From positions 1 to 42,111 of the IMG/VR virus record IMGVR_UViG_3300022745_000066: a stretch of DNA of 42,111 nt; one strand, given 5' to 3'. Below, one piece after another: positions 30,701 through 38,036 of this stretch. The stretch is from a virus. The first letter of the stretch is position 1; each line of letters starts with the position of its first letter. The position numbers and the translations under genes were made by a program. The notes under the pieces are model-generated. The model saw only the letters and a list, made by a program, of their open reading frames with translations, was not told where the DNA came from and searched no databases.

Positions 30701-30850
30701 CTTGATCGAGTTGACCACGAACTCGTAACCGTAGGCAGCGGTGTTGATCTGCACCGACTTGCCTTCGTGTTCCACTGTGTAGCCCTCAGCGTCCTTGCCA
30801 GCAGCAAGGCAAGTCTTGAGGATGGAAGCCATGTCAATTGCGATACGCAT
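27731..30850 (-). CDS. polA: DNA polymerase I with 5' nuclease, 3'-5' exonuclease and polymerase domains
   Basis: This encodes 1039 residues. The 5' nuclease domain (about 1-290) shows VEGDDQ, SNDGDL and GDPSDNIKGCPGFGPKK. The proofreading domain (about 320-510) shows ALDLETT (D327, E329), HNSAGFELPVL and YGTDDT. The polymerase domain has motif A SLDFAGQEVR (D783), motif B from R848 to YG at 860-861 with F857 at the sugar-selecting position, and motif C IHDEVV (D976). In exonuclease motif II the usual Asp appears as Glu409. It starts in a TAATG overlap. A complete three-domain PolA lets the phage extend and remove primers without host Pol I. Confidence 0.92.
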   Translation of the reverse strand: MRIAIDMASILKTCLAAGKDAEGYTVEHEGKSVQINTAAYGYEFVVNSIKAALDEFGLMPMDLIMVTEGMHSKAPRLDMDSRYKATRGSRPAEYYNEYQSLQDQVRKAFLDLGALEMVCDNVEGDDQLAFLAKHTEEDMVIMSNDGDLVALHGVNAHGANVRVRINGEVGYNKFGPFPHHLVTTYKALVGDPSDNIKGCPGFGPKKFLDFIAKYKTTGLVELHEMLENGKLRDLEALAEEWQCPLLGMLFEQRIEVQKSYNLARLYPEWVDNLTNPVRWSVGLVRNTDDERLKPWSMAQRLVTADNFDKAKSFFQQQLLTSQFVALDLETTVPDESDDWLAASGKDGIDVIGSKITGCGLTFGPNSRYSFYVCTNHADTNNCSMEQLRTLLECIPQPLPIVCHNSAGFELPVLYNAFGKHWQDNGWRGFLPNTIDTRIMASFYDESGKQGLKDLSKRLMNYDQVSYDTVTGGRKMHQLSGDEVFSYGTDDTAVTAGLFNFFRLFMQLEHSWDTFMDTETLPPYLTAQAFTKGVRIDLPKLKQLSRDDEAVYDQCWETLSSYLVEHGWEGVHPPVFTEISPANIKQAVQVVLGTELKTMIRTISKLAILVREIDGGDLLARFIEDNDLDSINKLVAQHWTSKPIFNVGSPLQISKLMYNVMNLPVRLRNPATETQRAAGQREGNPRTDDDAVGLTLKLDATPQTAPVLSALLTMKSCNTRKALYWDAWPSMIHWDTGRLHPSFRQSATNTRRYTSSKPNLQQMEAGPVRACLLPEPGHVIASLDFAGQEVRALCALSGDENLRSVFVGESLKDIHSITASTLLGVPYEQFYAEYTSTDPAVQKTAKGVRDKAKICFFASAYGATAKKIAETLAISEDEAQKILDAIDQAFPRTVERAARVERLVKEQGYMTLHPGTRRHLRDEIQSPDKWIAAKAVRQAGNAEIQGSCATQTKRVLSRIWSSDVLDQGAVFIASIHDEVVLSVPKDRPDLVKAVHGFMTEEFWPGLPAGSSVGVGPNYLQLNELGDSATLEQITTAMEAI

Positions 30851-31065
30851 TATTCACTCCGAATTGTGAACCAAGGGGACCCGAGGTACCTGAACCAGTT
30901 TGCTCCTAAAAAGATAGCAATGACGGCATACCCAACGGCTTCGTAGCCGGGGCCAACTTGCCACTTGTCAGCAAGCAGGTACCACAGAAAGGAAACCACC
31001 GCCAAGTTGGGCGGTGGTAAGTGTTGCGGGTGGATGACTGGGATAGGGGGTGGAAACTTGTTCAA
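30850..31065 (-). CDS. Small membrane protein
   Basis: This encodes 71 residues. A proline-rich start (KFPPPIPVIHPQHLPPPNL) is followed by two hydrophobic stretches (AVVSFLWYLLA; AVGYAVIAIFLGANWF). ATG start in an ATGA overlap with the zinc-finger gene, stop overlapping the polymerase start. The function is unknown. Its place directly before the polymerase in one operon may reflect membrane association of replication or simply genome packing. Confidence 0.55.
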   Translation of the reverse strand: MNKFPPPIPVIHPQHLPPPNLAVVSFLWYLLADKWQVGPGYEAVGYAVIAIFLGANWFRYLGSPWFTIRSE

Positions 31066-31310
31066 CGTCGTCTTCTTTCTTTAATTTCCTGGCAGGTGAT
31101 GCAGCGGATCTTGCCAAGCAGGAGGCGTCCATCGGGGATGTCGTCATCGCAAGCGATACAGTGCACCCCATCGAACTCTGGGTCGTACTCTTGTGCAGAC
31201 GCCAAGGCTTGCCTGCGGATGGCTTCCTGCCTGAAGAAGTCTTCCTGCTCGCAGGCAATGTCTATCGGGTCAGTAAATTTGTCTGTCACGTAAGTCTCGC
31301 TTATGGGCAC
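31062..31310 (-). CDS. DksA/TraR-type zinc-finger protein
   Basis: The frame encodes 82 residues from the GTG at 31310; a GTG at 31289 would give 75 residues and reduce the overlap with the upstream gene. HCIACDDDIPDGRLLLGKIR and then CITC give four cysteines (51, 54, 70, 73) in the C-x2-C-x15-C-x2-C form of DksA/TraR zinc fingers. Plasmid TraR and phage relatives bind the RNA polymerase secondary channel and mimic DksA plus ppGpp. This protein may redirect host transcription during infection. The preceding helical part is short, closer to TraR than DksA. Confidence 0.75.
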   Translation of the reverse strand: MPISETYVTDKFTDPIDIACEQEDFFRQEAIRRQALASAQEYDPEFDGVHCIACDDDIPDGRLLLGKIRCITCQEIKERRRR

Positions 31311-32406
31311 GGTCTAGGGTCGCGGTACTGTACTCCGTCCACCCTGTCCTGAATCGAACAATTTGCTCCTCTGAGAGTGTACTCGTTCTCAAGGACCCAA
31401 GGCGGATTCCAAAGCGGCTGCGGAATGACTCCTCCGCCATGTACTTCGTAACCAAGATGTCCGCGATGTCGTACACCCTGGAGATGTCCGGTATCGCTTC
31501 GTCCATGATGATTTCCTCGACCCGCTGGAAGTCCGAGAGCATCTCAGGGTACGTGACTTGCTTGGTCACCCTCATCTGGGTTACGCGGGAAGGTCTGCGG
31601 CGTCGTGGCCGCTTAACGATGGTCGCACCATCCGCAGCCAGCACAGCCCGTTGAGCAGCAATCAAGGTCTCGGGGTCGTTGAGGGCTCGCAGGTAGAGCA
31701 AGTGGGACTTGATCTCCTCACCATCCTCTGCCTCGTCCGCCCAGATGTACATGCAGTCCAGAATGTCCAGCGTGCCGTAGCACGAGATCGGCCCCCGCTC
31801 CAGTATCATGCTTGCCTTCAACTCAGTCGGTGTACACATGATCGTGGTACTCAAGCCGGGCAGGCACAACTGGTGGTTCTTGACTCCGATGATGCACGAG
31901 TCGATCTCCACGCAGTAGTTGTCGTTGTTCACCGAGGCAGACACCCCGAAGACCATCTCGAACACTGCGACGGACTCCGCTGCGAACTGCACCAGATCCC
32001 GGTACGCATCCCCAATAGGAGGAGAGAACAACATAGCCGCGTGGCCCACAGGGAAGCCCAGGAACTTGGACAGGTCGGGTAGCGACGTGCACTTGGAAGG
32101 CCCTGTACGAGTCAGCAGCCGGTTGCATGCCTTCTTCCACGCGCTGAAGAACAGGCCCGGGTCCCGACCTCTCATATGAGGCGTGAACACCATCAGGGGG
32201 CTCACTTCCAGCGTCTCCCTGTTGGAGGGAGCAATCAGGGCGGGTCTGGCGTACTCCAGCGGGGCATCCGGCATGTAGGCCAGCAGGTCCTTGCCAGGCA
32301 CCTTCGCCTTCGTGAGCAGGTCCACAAGCGTATTGATGATACGTTGCGTATGCTTCTTGCCAGCCGCGTGCTGGGCCGCACGAATGTGGTTCAGGGCCGT
32401 GGCCAT
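31270..32406 (-). CDS. Unrecognised 378-residue protein in the replication operon
   Basis: This encodes 378 residues, ATG in a TAATG overlap with the MazG-like gene. I recognise no family. Visible features are a helical N terminus (NHIRAAQHAAGKKHTQRIIN), a central mixed region with several Cys (NNDNYCVEIDSCIIGVKN), and a strongly basic linker KRPRRRRPSRV near residue 260 followed by an acidic helix. The basic stretch suggests nucleic-acid binding. Its place between MazG/ExoX and polymerase suggests a role in replication. The 3' end overlaps the zinc-finger gene by up to 41 bases. Confidence 0.65.
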   Translation of the reverse strand: MATALNHIRAAQHAAGKKHTQRIINTLVDLLTKAKVPGKDLLAYMPDAPLEYARPALIAPSNRETLEVSPLMVFTPHMRGRDPGLFFSAWKKACNRLLTRTGPSKCTSLPDLSKFLGFPVGHAAMLFSPPIGDAYRDLVQFAAESVAVFEMVFGVSASVNNDNYCVEIDSCIIGVKNHQLCLPGLSTTIMCTPTELKASMILERGPISCYGTLDILDCMYIWADEAEDGEEIKSHLLYLRALNDPETLIAAQRAVLAADGATIVKRPRRRRPSRVTQMRVTKQVTYPEMLSDFQRVEEIIMDEAIPDISRVYDIADILVTKYMAEESFRSRFGIRLGSLRTSTLSEEQIVRFRTGWTEYSTATLDRAHKRDLRDRQIY

Positions 32407-32915
32407 TAGCCGAGCACCTTGGCCTCAGCCGACAAGTTTCTGTTCAGCGCCGCGTAGTCGCTGTACTTGTCTCCATACCGAACCGCCAGCTTGGCAATGT
32501 TATTTTCCATCGCCTGCTCCAGTGTAAAGCCGAATCGGCTCAGGAAGCTGGATACAGCGTTGAGCAAGCTGGAACAGCCAAAGCGGGTATCGCCTATGCT
32601 GATGTTGGATGCCATCTGCGCCATTAGGTAGGCCATCTCGATATCAGAGACCGTGCGGTAGGACTTGACTGGGTAGATGTCAGGGACGAAGCCAAGGCGG
32701 CTTGACAGGAGCGCGATGCCCCAGCAGAGGTCACCGCATTCTTCCAGCAGGTTGGTGGTGTCCAGATCCTTGCCGTAGATCACGTGCTTCTTCAAGCAGT
32801 CCACCACCTCCCCTACTTCGGAGATGAGCAGCATCTTGCCGTGGTCGATGTCCAGAGCCAAGGGTAGAGTCTTCGCTGTGCGCATGGCCAGCGGGATGTA
32901 GTCGTTAAAAGTCAA
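32406..32915 (-). CDS. MazG-like nucleotide pyrophosphohydrolase
   Basis: This encodes 169 residues from the TTG at 32915, overlapping the ExoX stop (TTGA). The MazG metal motif is visible: ISEVGEVVD (E33, E36) followed by LLEECGDLCWG (E58, E59, D62). Family members cleave NTPs or dNTPs to monophosphates and pyrophosphate. The C-terminal half (RFGCSSLLNAVSSFLSRFGF) extends beyond the minimal fold with a second helical unit. Possible jobs are removing non-canonical nucleotides or lowering alarmone levels; the sequence does not choose between them. Confidence 0.75.
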   Translation of the reverse strand: MTFNDYIPLAMRTAKTLPLALDIDHGKMLLISEVGEVVDCLKKHVIYGKDLDTTNLLEECGDLCWGIALLSSRLGFVPDIYPVKSYRTVSDIEMAYLMAQMASNISIGDTRFGCSSLLNAVSSFLSRFGFTLEQAMENNIAKLAVRYGDKYSDYAALNRNLSAEAKVLG

Positions 32916-33586
32916 ACGAGCCTCACGAAGTGTTCAAGACTGCGGCGGATGGTCGGTGGCAGGTCATCCTGATCGAGCATCCACCGAACGTAGGGTTTGG
33001 GAAGCTCCATCATGAGATCCCCCTTGTGCTTGCCAAAGGGCATGCGGTGCATTAGCAAATTCGTCTGCTCACGGGCCACTGCATCTTCCAGCGTGGTGCG
33101 CCCCATGTGCAGCAACACCTTGAGCAAGGTGTTGGTCATCCTCACGTCGCCAAGTGCGCTGTGCGCCTTGTCCTGCGGAATCTCAAGGTGCTTCACGAGT
33201 GTGGCCAGCTTGTGGTTGGCGCTGTGCTTGACATACAGCCGGGCCATCTGCAAGGTGCACAAGGTCTGGACTTTTCCGGGGTAAATCCAGTTGGACAGGA
33301 ATCGGTAGTCGAAGGCAACATTGTGGCCGATCAGCGTGATCGGATCAGTGCCTAAGTCCATCACCTGTGCAAGTGTCGGGCAGTCCTTCACGTCGTCGTC
33401 GTAGACGCCGTGGACTTCCGATGCCTTGGGGTCGATGGGGCAGCCTGGGTTCACGTAGTGAGAGTGCTCGGACAACACGTTGAGGTCCTTGTCAATCTCA
33501 ACCCACGCAACTTGTACAACACCAGAGGCGGGCAGCTCTGGCGTCTTGAGACCAACGGTCTCCGTGTCGATGACGAAATATCGCAT
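32912..33586 (-). CDS. exoX: ExoX-like DEDDh exonuclease
   Basis: This encodes 224 residues from the ATG at 33586; an earlier in-frame start would run into the terminator hairpin. The DEDDh motifs are FVIDTET (D7, E9), GHNVAFD (D93) and AHSALGDVRM (H142, D147). The C terminus RMPFGKHKGDLMMEL followed by YVRWMLDQ matches the 'FGK..G' module (DUF3820) that ends E. coli exodeoxyribonuclease X, so ExoX fits better than DnaQ epsilon. It degrades DNA 3'-5' in repair and may help proofreading or recycling of host DNA. No clear ribosome-binding site is visible. Confidence 0.85.
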   Translation of the reverse strand: MRYFVIDTETVGLKTPELPASGVVQVAWVEIDKDLNVLSEHSHYVNPGCPIDPKASEVHGVYDDDVKDCPTLAQVMDLGTDPITLIGHNVAFDYRFLSNWIYPGKVQTLCTLQMARLYVKHSANHKLATLVKHLEIPQDKAHSALGDVRMTNTLLKVLLHMGRTTLEDAVAREQTNLLMHRMPFGKHKGDLMMELPKPYVRWMLDQDDLPPTIRRSLEHFVRLV

Positions 33587-33601
33587 AGCGTTTGAATGAA
33601 G

Positions 33602-33626
33602 AAAGCCCGGCACGTGGCCGGGCTTT
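33602..33626 (-). terminator. Hairpin terminator between the ssDNA-binding-like and exoX-like genes
   Basis: A perfect ten-base stem (33602-33611 AAAGCCCGGC; 33617-33626 GCCGGGCTTT) lies nine bases after the stop of the upstream minus-strand gene. On the minus strand it ends in TTTCTTC. The T run is short but both arms carry A/T ends, so it could work in either direction. It would limit readthrough into the exonuclease gene. Confidence 0.7.
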
Positions 33627-33634
33627 CAGTGGAG

Positions 33635-34306
33635 TTAAGCAACCGAGAAAGTTGCCATGGAGTAGCGGTTCGTGCCCTTGCCTTTGGCTTGGACAATCTT
33701 CGCTTCAACCACCAGAGCTTTCGCACCATCCATCAAGCCCTCGCTCACAGCGTAGGCGGTCTCGGCGCGGTAACGCACGAACTGCTTGCGGCTGGTGGGC
33801 GGCAGATCAATCTGCACAGGCTTGTTCAGGAAGCGGGTGGACTTGCCGGACTCTTTCAGGGCACCGACCAAGATCATGCGCTGGCTGATCTTGGCATCCT
33901 CGTAGCCGTCAGCCTTCAGACGGGCCAGGTGATCCTGCATGTTCACTCCGTCCTTGGACGTCACGCCATCATCGCTGTACTTGACGAGGTCAATCTCAGC
34001 GGAGTCGTCATTGGGGGAGCACACGTAGCTGTCTTGCCAAGACAGCAGCTTCAGGACAATGGTGTCGCCAAGGCTTTCTTCCGTCTCGCGCTCCAGCCAC
34101 GCTCCGGGAGACACTTTCACCTGAGTAAGCGTATCGTATTCAACGTGGAGTTTATCCTGGAGAGATGCAAGAGGGTCTGCGCCAGAGGCTCCGACCATGG
34201 CCACGGAAGATGTTGCAGGCGCTGCAACAGCCGTTGTGGGGCTGGCTTCAGGAGCAGCATTTTCGGTACCTTCGTTGGTTTCAAATTGGGGTTTTTTCAT
34301 TGACAT
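33635..34306 (-). CDS. Putative single-stranded DNA-binding or recombination protein
   Basis: This encodes 223 residues. The ATG at 34306 has GGAAA upstream; the longer frame to 34333 lacks one. An Ala/Thr/Pro-rich N-terminal 55 residues is probably disordered. The core includes VKVSPGAWLERETEESLGDT, LKLLSWQDSYVCSP and a C-terminal beta segment RAETAYAVSEGLMDGAKALV. I do not recognise the family firmly. High-expression signs (own promoter-like box, structured leader, terminator) and its place beside the primase-helicase suggest an ssDNA-binding protein. The C terminus is not acidic, unlike most SSBs. Confidence 0.55.
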   Translation of the reverse strand: MSMKKPQFETNEGTENAAPEASPTTAVAAPATSSVAMVGASGADPLASLQDKLHVEYDTLTQVKVSPGAWLERETEESLGDTIVLKLLSWQDSYVCSPNDDSAEIDLVKYSDDGVTSKDGVNMQDHLARLKADGYEDAKISQRMILVGALKESGKSTRFLNKPVQIDLPPTSRKQFVRYRAETAYAVSEGLMDGAKALVVEAKIVQAKGKGTNRYSMATFSVA

Positions 34307-34327
34307 TTTCGTTTCCTTTTTCAATGT

Positions 34328-34388
34328 GCACAAGGACCGCTTGTGCGACGGGTTCAGGCTTGCCGCCTGAATTGGGTTGGGGATTGTA
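34328..34388 (-). promoter_or_regulatory. Promoter-like box and double-hairpin leader of the ssDNA-binding-like gene
   Basis: On the minus strand TATACAAT (TACAAT at 34388-34383) is followed by two perfect seven-base hairpins: TTCAGGC/GCCTGAA (34353-34371) and GCACAAG/CTTGTGC (34328-34346), then the ribosome-binding site of the gene at 34306. This is the longest non-coding leader in the minus block. A promoter with a structured 5' leader, possibly for translational autoregulation, is the inference. No clear -35 box is seen. Confidence 0.4.
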
Positions 34389-34395
34389 TATCAAT

Positions 34396-34569
34396 TCAGC
34401 TTGGAGTCTCGCTCTTGTCTGCGACACAAGCGGCAATCAAGACGCCGATCAAGCCAAGCAGTCCGCCGACTACGGAGAAGGCGAGCACATCTCGGCCTTT
34501 CGTGGAAGCGATCAGCGCCGCCAAAGAGGCGCACGAAATGATATACAAGCTGAAAATTACCAATTCCAT
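34396..34569 (-). CDS. Small two-helix membrane protein
   Basis: This encodes 57 residues. The ATG at 34569 has AAAGGA upstream. Two hydrophobic helices are visible: MELVIFSLYIISCASLAALI and VVGGLLGLIGVLIAACVA, with a charged turn (STKGRD) between and a short polar end. The function is unknown. Small phage membrane proteins in early regions often interfere with the host envelope or superinfection, but nothing here proves that. Confidence 0.55.
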   Translation of the reverse strand: MELVIFSLYIISCASLAALIASTKGRDVLAFSVVGGLLGLIGVLIAACVADKSETPS

Positions 34570-34588
34570 TTTTAGTTCCTTTCTGGAG

Positions 34589-37477
34589 TTATCGGCGGAA
34601 AGCCCGCACGCCAAGGGCGGAGAGCCCTTGTGCATCGAACAGGATAGAGCCACCTGCACACTGAATCTTGCCCCCGGTGTGGCCCATGTTGACCACTGCG
34701 GACGCATCCCTCAAGCTGTGCAAGTAGGCAGTCTCTCCTGAAAACAGCGGACGGCTGCCAGCCATCCGACAATACTGGCGGTACTTGGCATAGGCCAGTC
34801 GAGGGGAGATCTCAACACAGTCAATGCCGCCGTGGTGCACCAGTGCGTAGTCCTTGCCGACCACCATCCGGTAGGGTAGGTTGTCGTCCAGGTACGACAT
34901 ATCGACCATGACGTTGAGCACCTTGAGCCACTCCGCTTGCGTGGAGGAGCCGAGGTCAAGCATGCGGTCGTAGAGCTTGCTGTCCAAGTCCTCGATCAGG
35001 TGGTTGAGACGGTCTCCGTAAATGTCCTCCATCAGCGACTTGAACCGGCGCAAGCCGAACCTTGCCACCGTGAAGTTGAACACCGTACGTTCCTTTGCAG
35101 AGAACTTTCGTTGCAACTGCTCAGGAGCCAGGCTGGACATATCACCCTCTTGCAGCATGAACTGCTTGCGGGCCGCCTCAAGCAAGGGGTCAAAGTCTTT
35201 CTTGAGTTGCTCGATCGTGTAGCTCGACACAATGTCTGCTGCGATGTACTTGCCGATGACTGCAAGGCATTCCTTGAACTCCGAGAACCGCAGGTAGCGG
35301 GCAAGGTTTTTGCTCGCTTGCAGGGGTGTCGGTCGGCTCATGGTGACAAGCACCACGCGCTCCATCAAGGCTGCTTCGTCTTCAACCGCTTCCGCAATGA
35401 AGGCCATGGGCGCGGCCAGCATCGCAGAGGACAGCACACGGTAGTCGTCATTGTCACGGCTGCCGCCGCCCCGGGCCACGTCGCGGCAGTTGTACGCATC
35501 ACGGAAGATCAGCTTCAACTTGTCGTGCATGGCGGCTGGCATCTCGTGCGGCTTGTACTCGTCCACCACCAGAGGGATGGACGCGCTGCCGGAGGCGCAG
35601 TAGTTGATGGCGAACACCGTAGACGATGGTGTCAACATGCGCGGCTCTTGGTTGTAGTAGAACAGCCCGAGCAACGCCTTGTTGGTCTCCGTTTTTGCCG
35701 ACCCTGCGGCTCCATTCACGTGCAACAGCGGGAACTTGTTGTACGCCTTGTGGAACAACATCCGGTAAAAGCATGCGATGTACCAGCCAAGCAAGTTGGC
35801 CATGGAATTCGGTGCTTGACACTGGAGGAAGTTTTCCAGAGCAACTCGCATCCGTTCCTTGTGGTCGCCTTCCTCAAGCCAAGTGGCAAGGTTTGGGGCG
35901 TCGTGCAAATCTGACCTGAACTGCCCCCGGGGGTCTGGAAACCCCTGGAACGAGATCTTCAAGCCGGTCTGAGCCGCTTGCGGCTCCAGCACTACACCCT
36001 TGCCGTCCGCCCAGATCAAGAAGGGCTTGCGCAGCCGCTCGTCTTGATGGTTGGGGATGTTGATGACGTCAAGTCCTTCCCGCGTCACCGCGAAATTGTC
36101 TCCACCAGTCAATTTGGCCTTCTCCATCAAGCGCAGGTACATGCCACGCACGTTGGCATCATTTCCTTGGAACGCGTGCCCGTGGCGTGCAGCGAACTTG
36201 TTGAAGTTGCCTGCGCTGTGGAACGTGTCCAGCTCGATGGGCGACCGGCAGATGGTCTTGCCGTTGACCATCACGTCGGCCTCTACCATGGCGATGGTTC
36301 CGTTGTCCGTGGAGCGCAAGGTACGCACGTTGTCAAATGAGATGGCCGACACGCGCTTGGGGCCGAACTCGGTACGGGCAAACACGCCATGTTGGTTTAA
36401 TACAACACCGGCAAGGTCATCCACATCCGGCTCCAGATGCTCGACGGGGGTGTCAATCATCGCTTGGACTTCCTCTGGAGTGGCGGACATGCCCTCCACG
36501 TCCGGTGCAGGGTGCGTCAACAACACCTTGATGGCCCCAGCGGAGTAGCTGTAGCACGGGTTGTCGTTGGTGTACACCCACATGCGGCGCAGCTCTCGCT
36601 CGCGCTTGGCCTGGCTGTTGTAGCGCGAGCCGTCCGACTCATGCGACTCCAGCAAGCCTGCACACCGGGCCACCAGATCGTCCTCGGTATACCCTCTCGC
36701 ATTGGCAAACACACCCAACTGCAAGGCGATGGTCTGGAACCCTGTGCCGGGCTTGATGCCCCGGCCTTCCATCAGGGCGTCCATCGAGGGCATCTTGGCG
36801 GGAAGCACCACAGGCTTCTCGCCCTTGCGCTTGCCCAGCACCTGCTTGATCTTCTGGGCTGCCTTGTCAAAGCGCAAAGCAAGTCCAGGGTTGAAGTCAG
36901 CAGACACGTCAATGTCGATGGCTGTGTCGGAACATACCATGCGATACCGCGCCTCGTCCATTCCGTCGAGCGTGTCGTGGTTGATGCGCACCTTGAACAT
37001 GCCGTTGGGGCGCTGCACGTTGGGCTGCCGCCACATGCGGCCCTTGCGGCCGGAATACACCCGCAAGTCCATGGTGTCCGTCACCAAGTCCAGCGCCATT
37101 TCCTTGAAGATCAGCGGCAGATGTTCCACAGCCTTCGGCTTCTCCATGAAGACCTCGGGCGGGATCTCGATGTGGAAGCCGCGACCCCCGGTGGCGTACA
37201 GCTTGTAGTGCTCATCGTTAATCCCGAGGCTGCGCAGCGACTCGATGAACGCTTGCACGTTGGGCACCACCTCGGCCACTGAAGTTCCGTCCCAGTCGAA
37301 GTACAGAGGCCCGCTGTACTTGATCTTGGAAATCTCCGCCTTGGTCATGCCATCCGTGACCAAGCGGTCTACAGCCAGCACGGTCACGAACATCGGGTCT
37401 GGCAAGGAGCTTCGGTGGCTCGCTTGAATTTCTTTCCAAGTTTCCTCACCACCCTCGATTTGGTAGTACTTGTACAT
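34589..37477 (-). CDS. Primase-helicase: archaeo-eukaryotic-type primase fused to an AAA+ helicase
   Basis: This encodes 962 residues. The N-terminal part has the AEP primase metal motif LYFDWDG (D61, D63) and GGRGFHIEIP (His102 for nucleotide binding). A linker of about 230-530 follows. The C-terminal ATPase has Walker A HVNGAAGSAKTETNK (K595) and Walker B IPLVVDEYKPHE (D639, E640), followed by a GGGSRDNDDYR sensor-like segment. The protein should unwind the fork and lay primers, the role of T7 gp4, but with an unrelated primase fold. It starts in a TGATG overlap with the upstream gene. Confidence 0.85.
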   Translation of the reverse strand: MYKYYQIEGGEETWKEIQASHRSSLPDPMFVTVLAVDRLVTDGMTKAEISKIKYSGPLYFDWDGTSVAEVVPNVQAFIESLRSLGINDEHYKLYATGGRGFHIEIPPEVFMEKPKAVEHLPLIFKEMALDLVTDTMDLRVYSGRKGRMWRQPNVQRPNGMFKVRINHDTLDGMDEARYRMVCSDTAIDIDVSADFNPGLALRFDKAAQKIKQVLGKRKGEKPVVLPAKMPSMDALMEGRGIKPGTGFQTIALQLGVFANARGYTEDDLVARCAGLLESHESDGSRYNSQAKRERELRRMWVYTNDNPCYSYSAGAIKVLLTHPAPDVEGMSATPEEVQAMIDTPVEHLEPDVDDLAGVVLNQHGVFARTEFGPKRVSAISFDNVRTLRSTDNGTIAMVEADVMVNGKTICRSPIELDTFHSAGNFNKFAARHGHAFQGNDANVRGMYLRLMEKAKLTGGDNFAVTREGLDVINIPNHQDERLRKPFLIWADGKGVVLEPQAAQTGLKISFQGFPDPRGQFRSDLHDAPNLATWLEEGDHKERMRVALENFLQCQAPNSMANLLGWYIACFYRMLFHKAYNKFPLLHVNGAAGSAKTETNKALLGLFYYNQEPRMLTPSSTVFAINYCASGSASIPLVVDEYKPHEMPAAMHDKLKLIFRDAYNCRDVARGGGSRDNDDYRVLSSAMLAAPMAFIAEAVEDEAALMERVVLVTMSRPTPLQASKNLARYLRFSEFKECLAVIGKYIAADIVSSYTIEQLKKDFDPLLEAARKQFMLQEGDMSSLAPEQLQRKFSAKERTVFNFTVARFGLRRFKSLMEDIYGDRLNHLIEDLDSKLYDRMLDLGSSTQAEWLKVLNVMVDMSYLDDNLPYRMVVGKDYALVHHGGIDCVEISPRLAYAKYRQYCRMAGSRPLFSGETAYLHSLRDASAVVNMGHTGGKIQCAGGSILFDAQGLSALGVRAFRR

Positions 37478-37974
37478 CAGAATTTAACGCCTTCGTATTG
37501 GGGGAACAGATCAACCAATCGCGGAATGTCTGTCAGGTGTTGGATACCCTCGGAGGTAGTGCTCGGGCTTGATGCTTGCCGGAACACCAGAGGAAAACGC
37601 ACCAGCATGCGGCTGTTGACGCCGACGGGCTGGTACATGGTCTCTGGAAAGAAGGGGAAGTTGGCAAAGATCGTGTTATGGCCAAGCTGAGTGGGGTGGT
37701 GGGTGATGCGCTGCTCAGAGCAGTCGTCCCCCACGATCTTGGCAGAGAACCCGTCATAGGCATCGACTGCCACGGAGACCACCCGGTAGATGTTCTCGAT
37801 GATCGGCTGCCCGTCGCGCACCCGCCACAGGGCAAGCACCTTGCCTGCTCCGCACAGGTATCTCTCGTAGTGGGTACATCCGGTGTACAGCAGGTATTCG
37901 CTCTCGCTGAGGCTCTGCTGTGCGGCTTGTCGTGTCAAGCGTTTTTCTAGGGAACTACGTACTGCGTGGTCCAT
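37477..37974 (-). CDS. Unknown protein preceding the primase-helicase
   Basis: This encodes 165 residues, ATG at 37974. Helical start (VRSSLEKRLTRQAAQQSLSE) and a beta-rich middle (GKVLALWRVRDGQPIIENIY), ending in LVDLFPQYEGVKF. No motif is recognised. It is translationally coupled to the primase-helicase, so a replication accessory role is likely but unproven. A promoter-like box lies just upstream. Confidence 0.6.
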   Translation of the reverse strand: MDHAVRSSLEKRLTRQAAQQSLSESEYLLYTGCTHYERYLCGAGKVLALWRVRDGQPIIENIYRVVSVAVDAYDGFSAKIVGDDCSEQRITHHPTQLGHNTIFANFPFFPETMYQPVGVNSRMLVRFPLVFRQASSPSTTSEGIQHLTDIPRLVDLFPQYEGVKF

Positions 37975-38000
37975 GATCTAGGTTGTCTTTCTTTTTGAAG

Positions 38001-38036
38001 CCGCGACTGTATCACAGCCGGGCGGGTCAGGACCCG
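38001..38036 (-). promoter_or_regulatory. Promoter-like box and dyads before the primase operon
   Basis: Between the helicase stop and the 165-residue gene the minus strand carries a hairpin CGGGTC/GACCCG (38023-38036) that overlaps the helicase stop, then CTGTGATACAG, a short perfect dyad containing TACAGT (38011-38006). The hexamer resembles the other TACAAT/TACACT boxes in the genome. The dyad could be an operator. No T run follows the hairpin. Confidence 0.3.
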
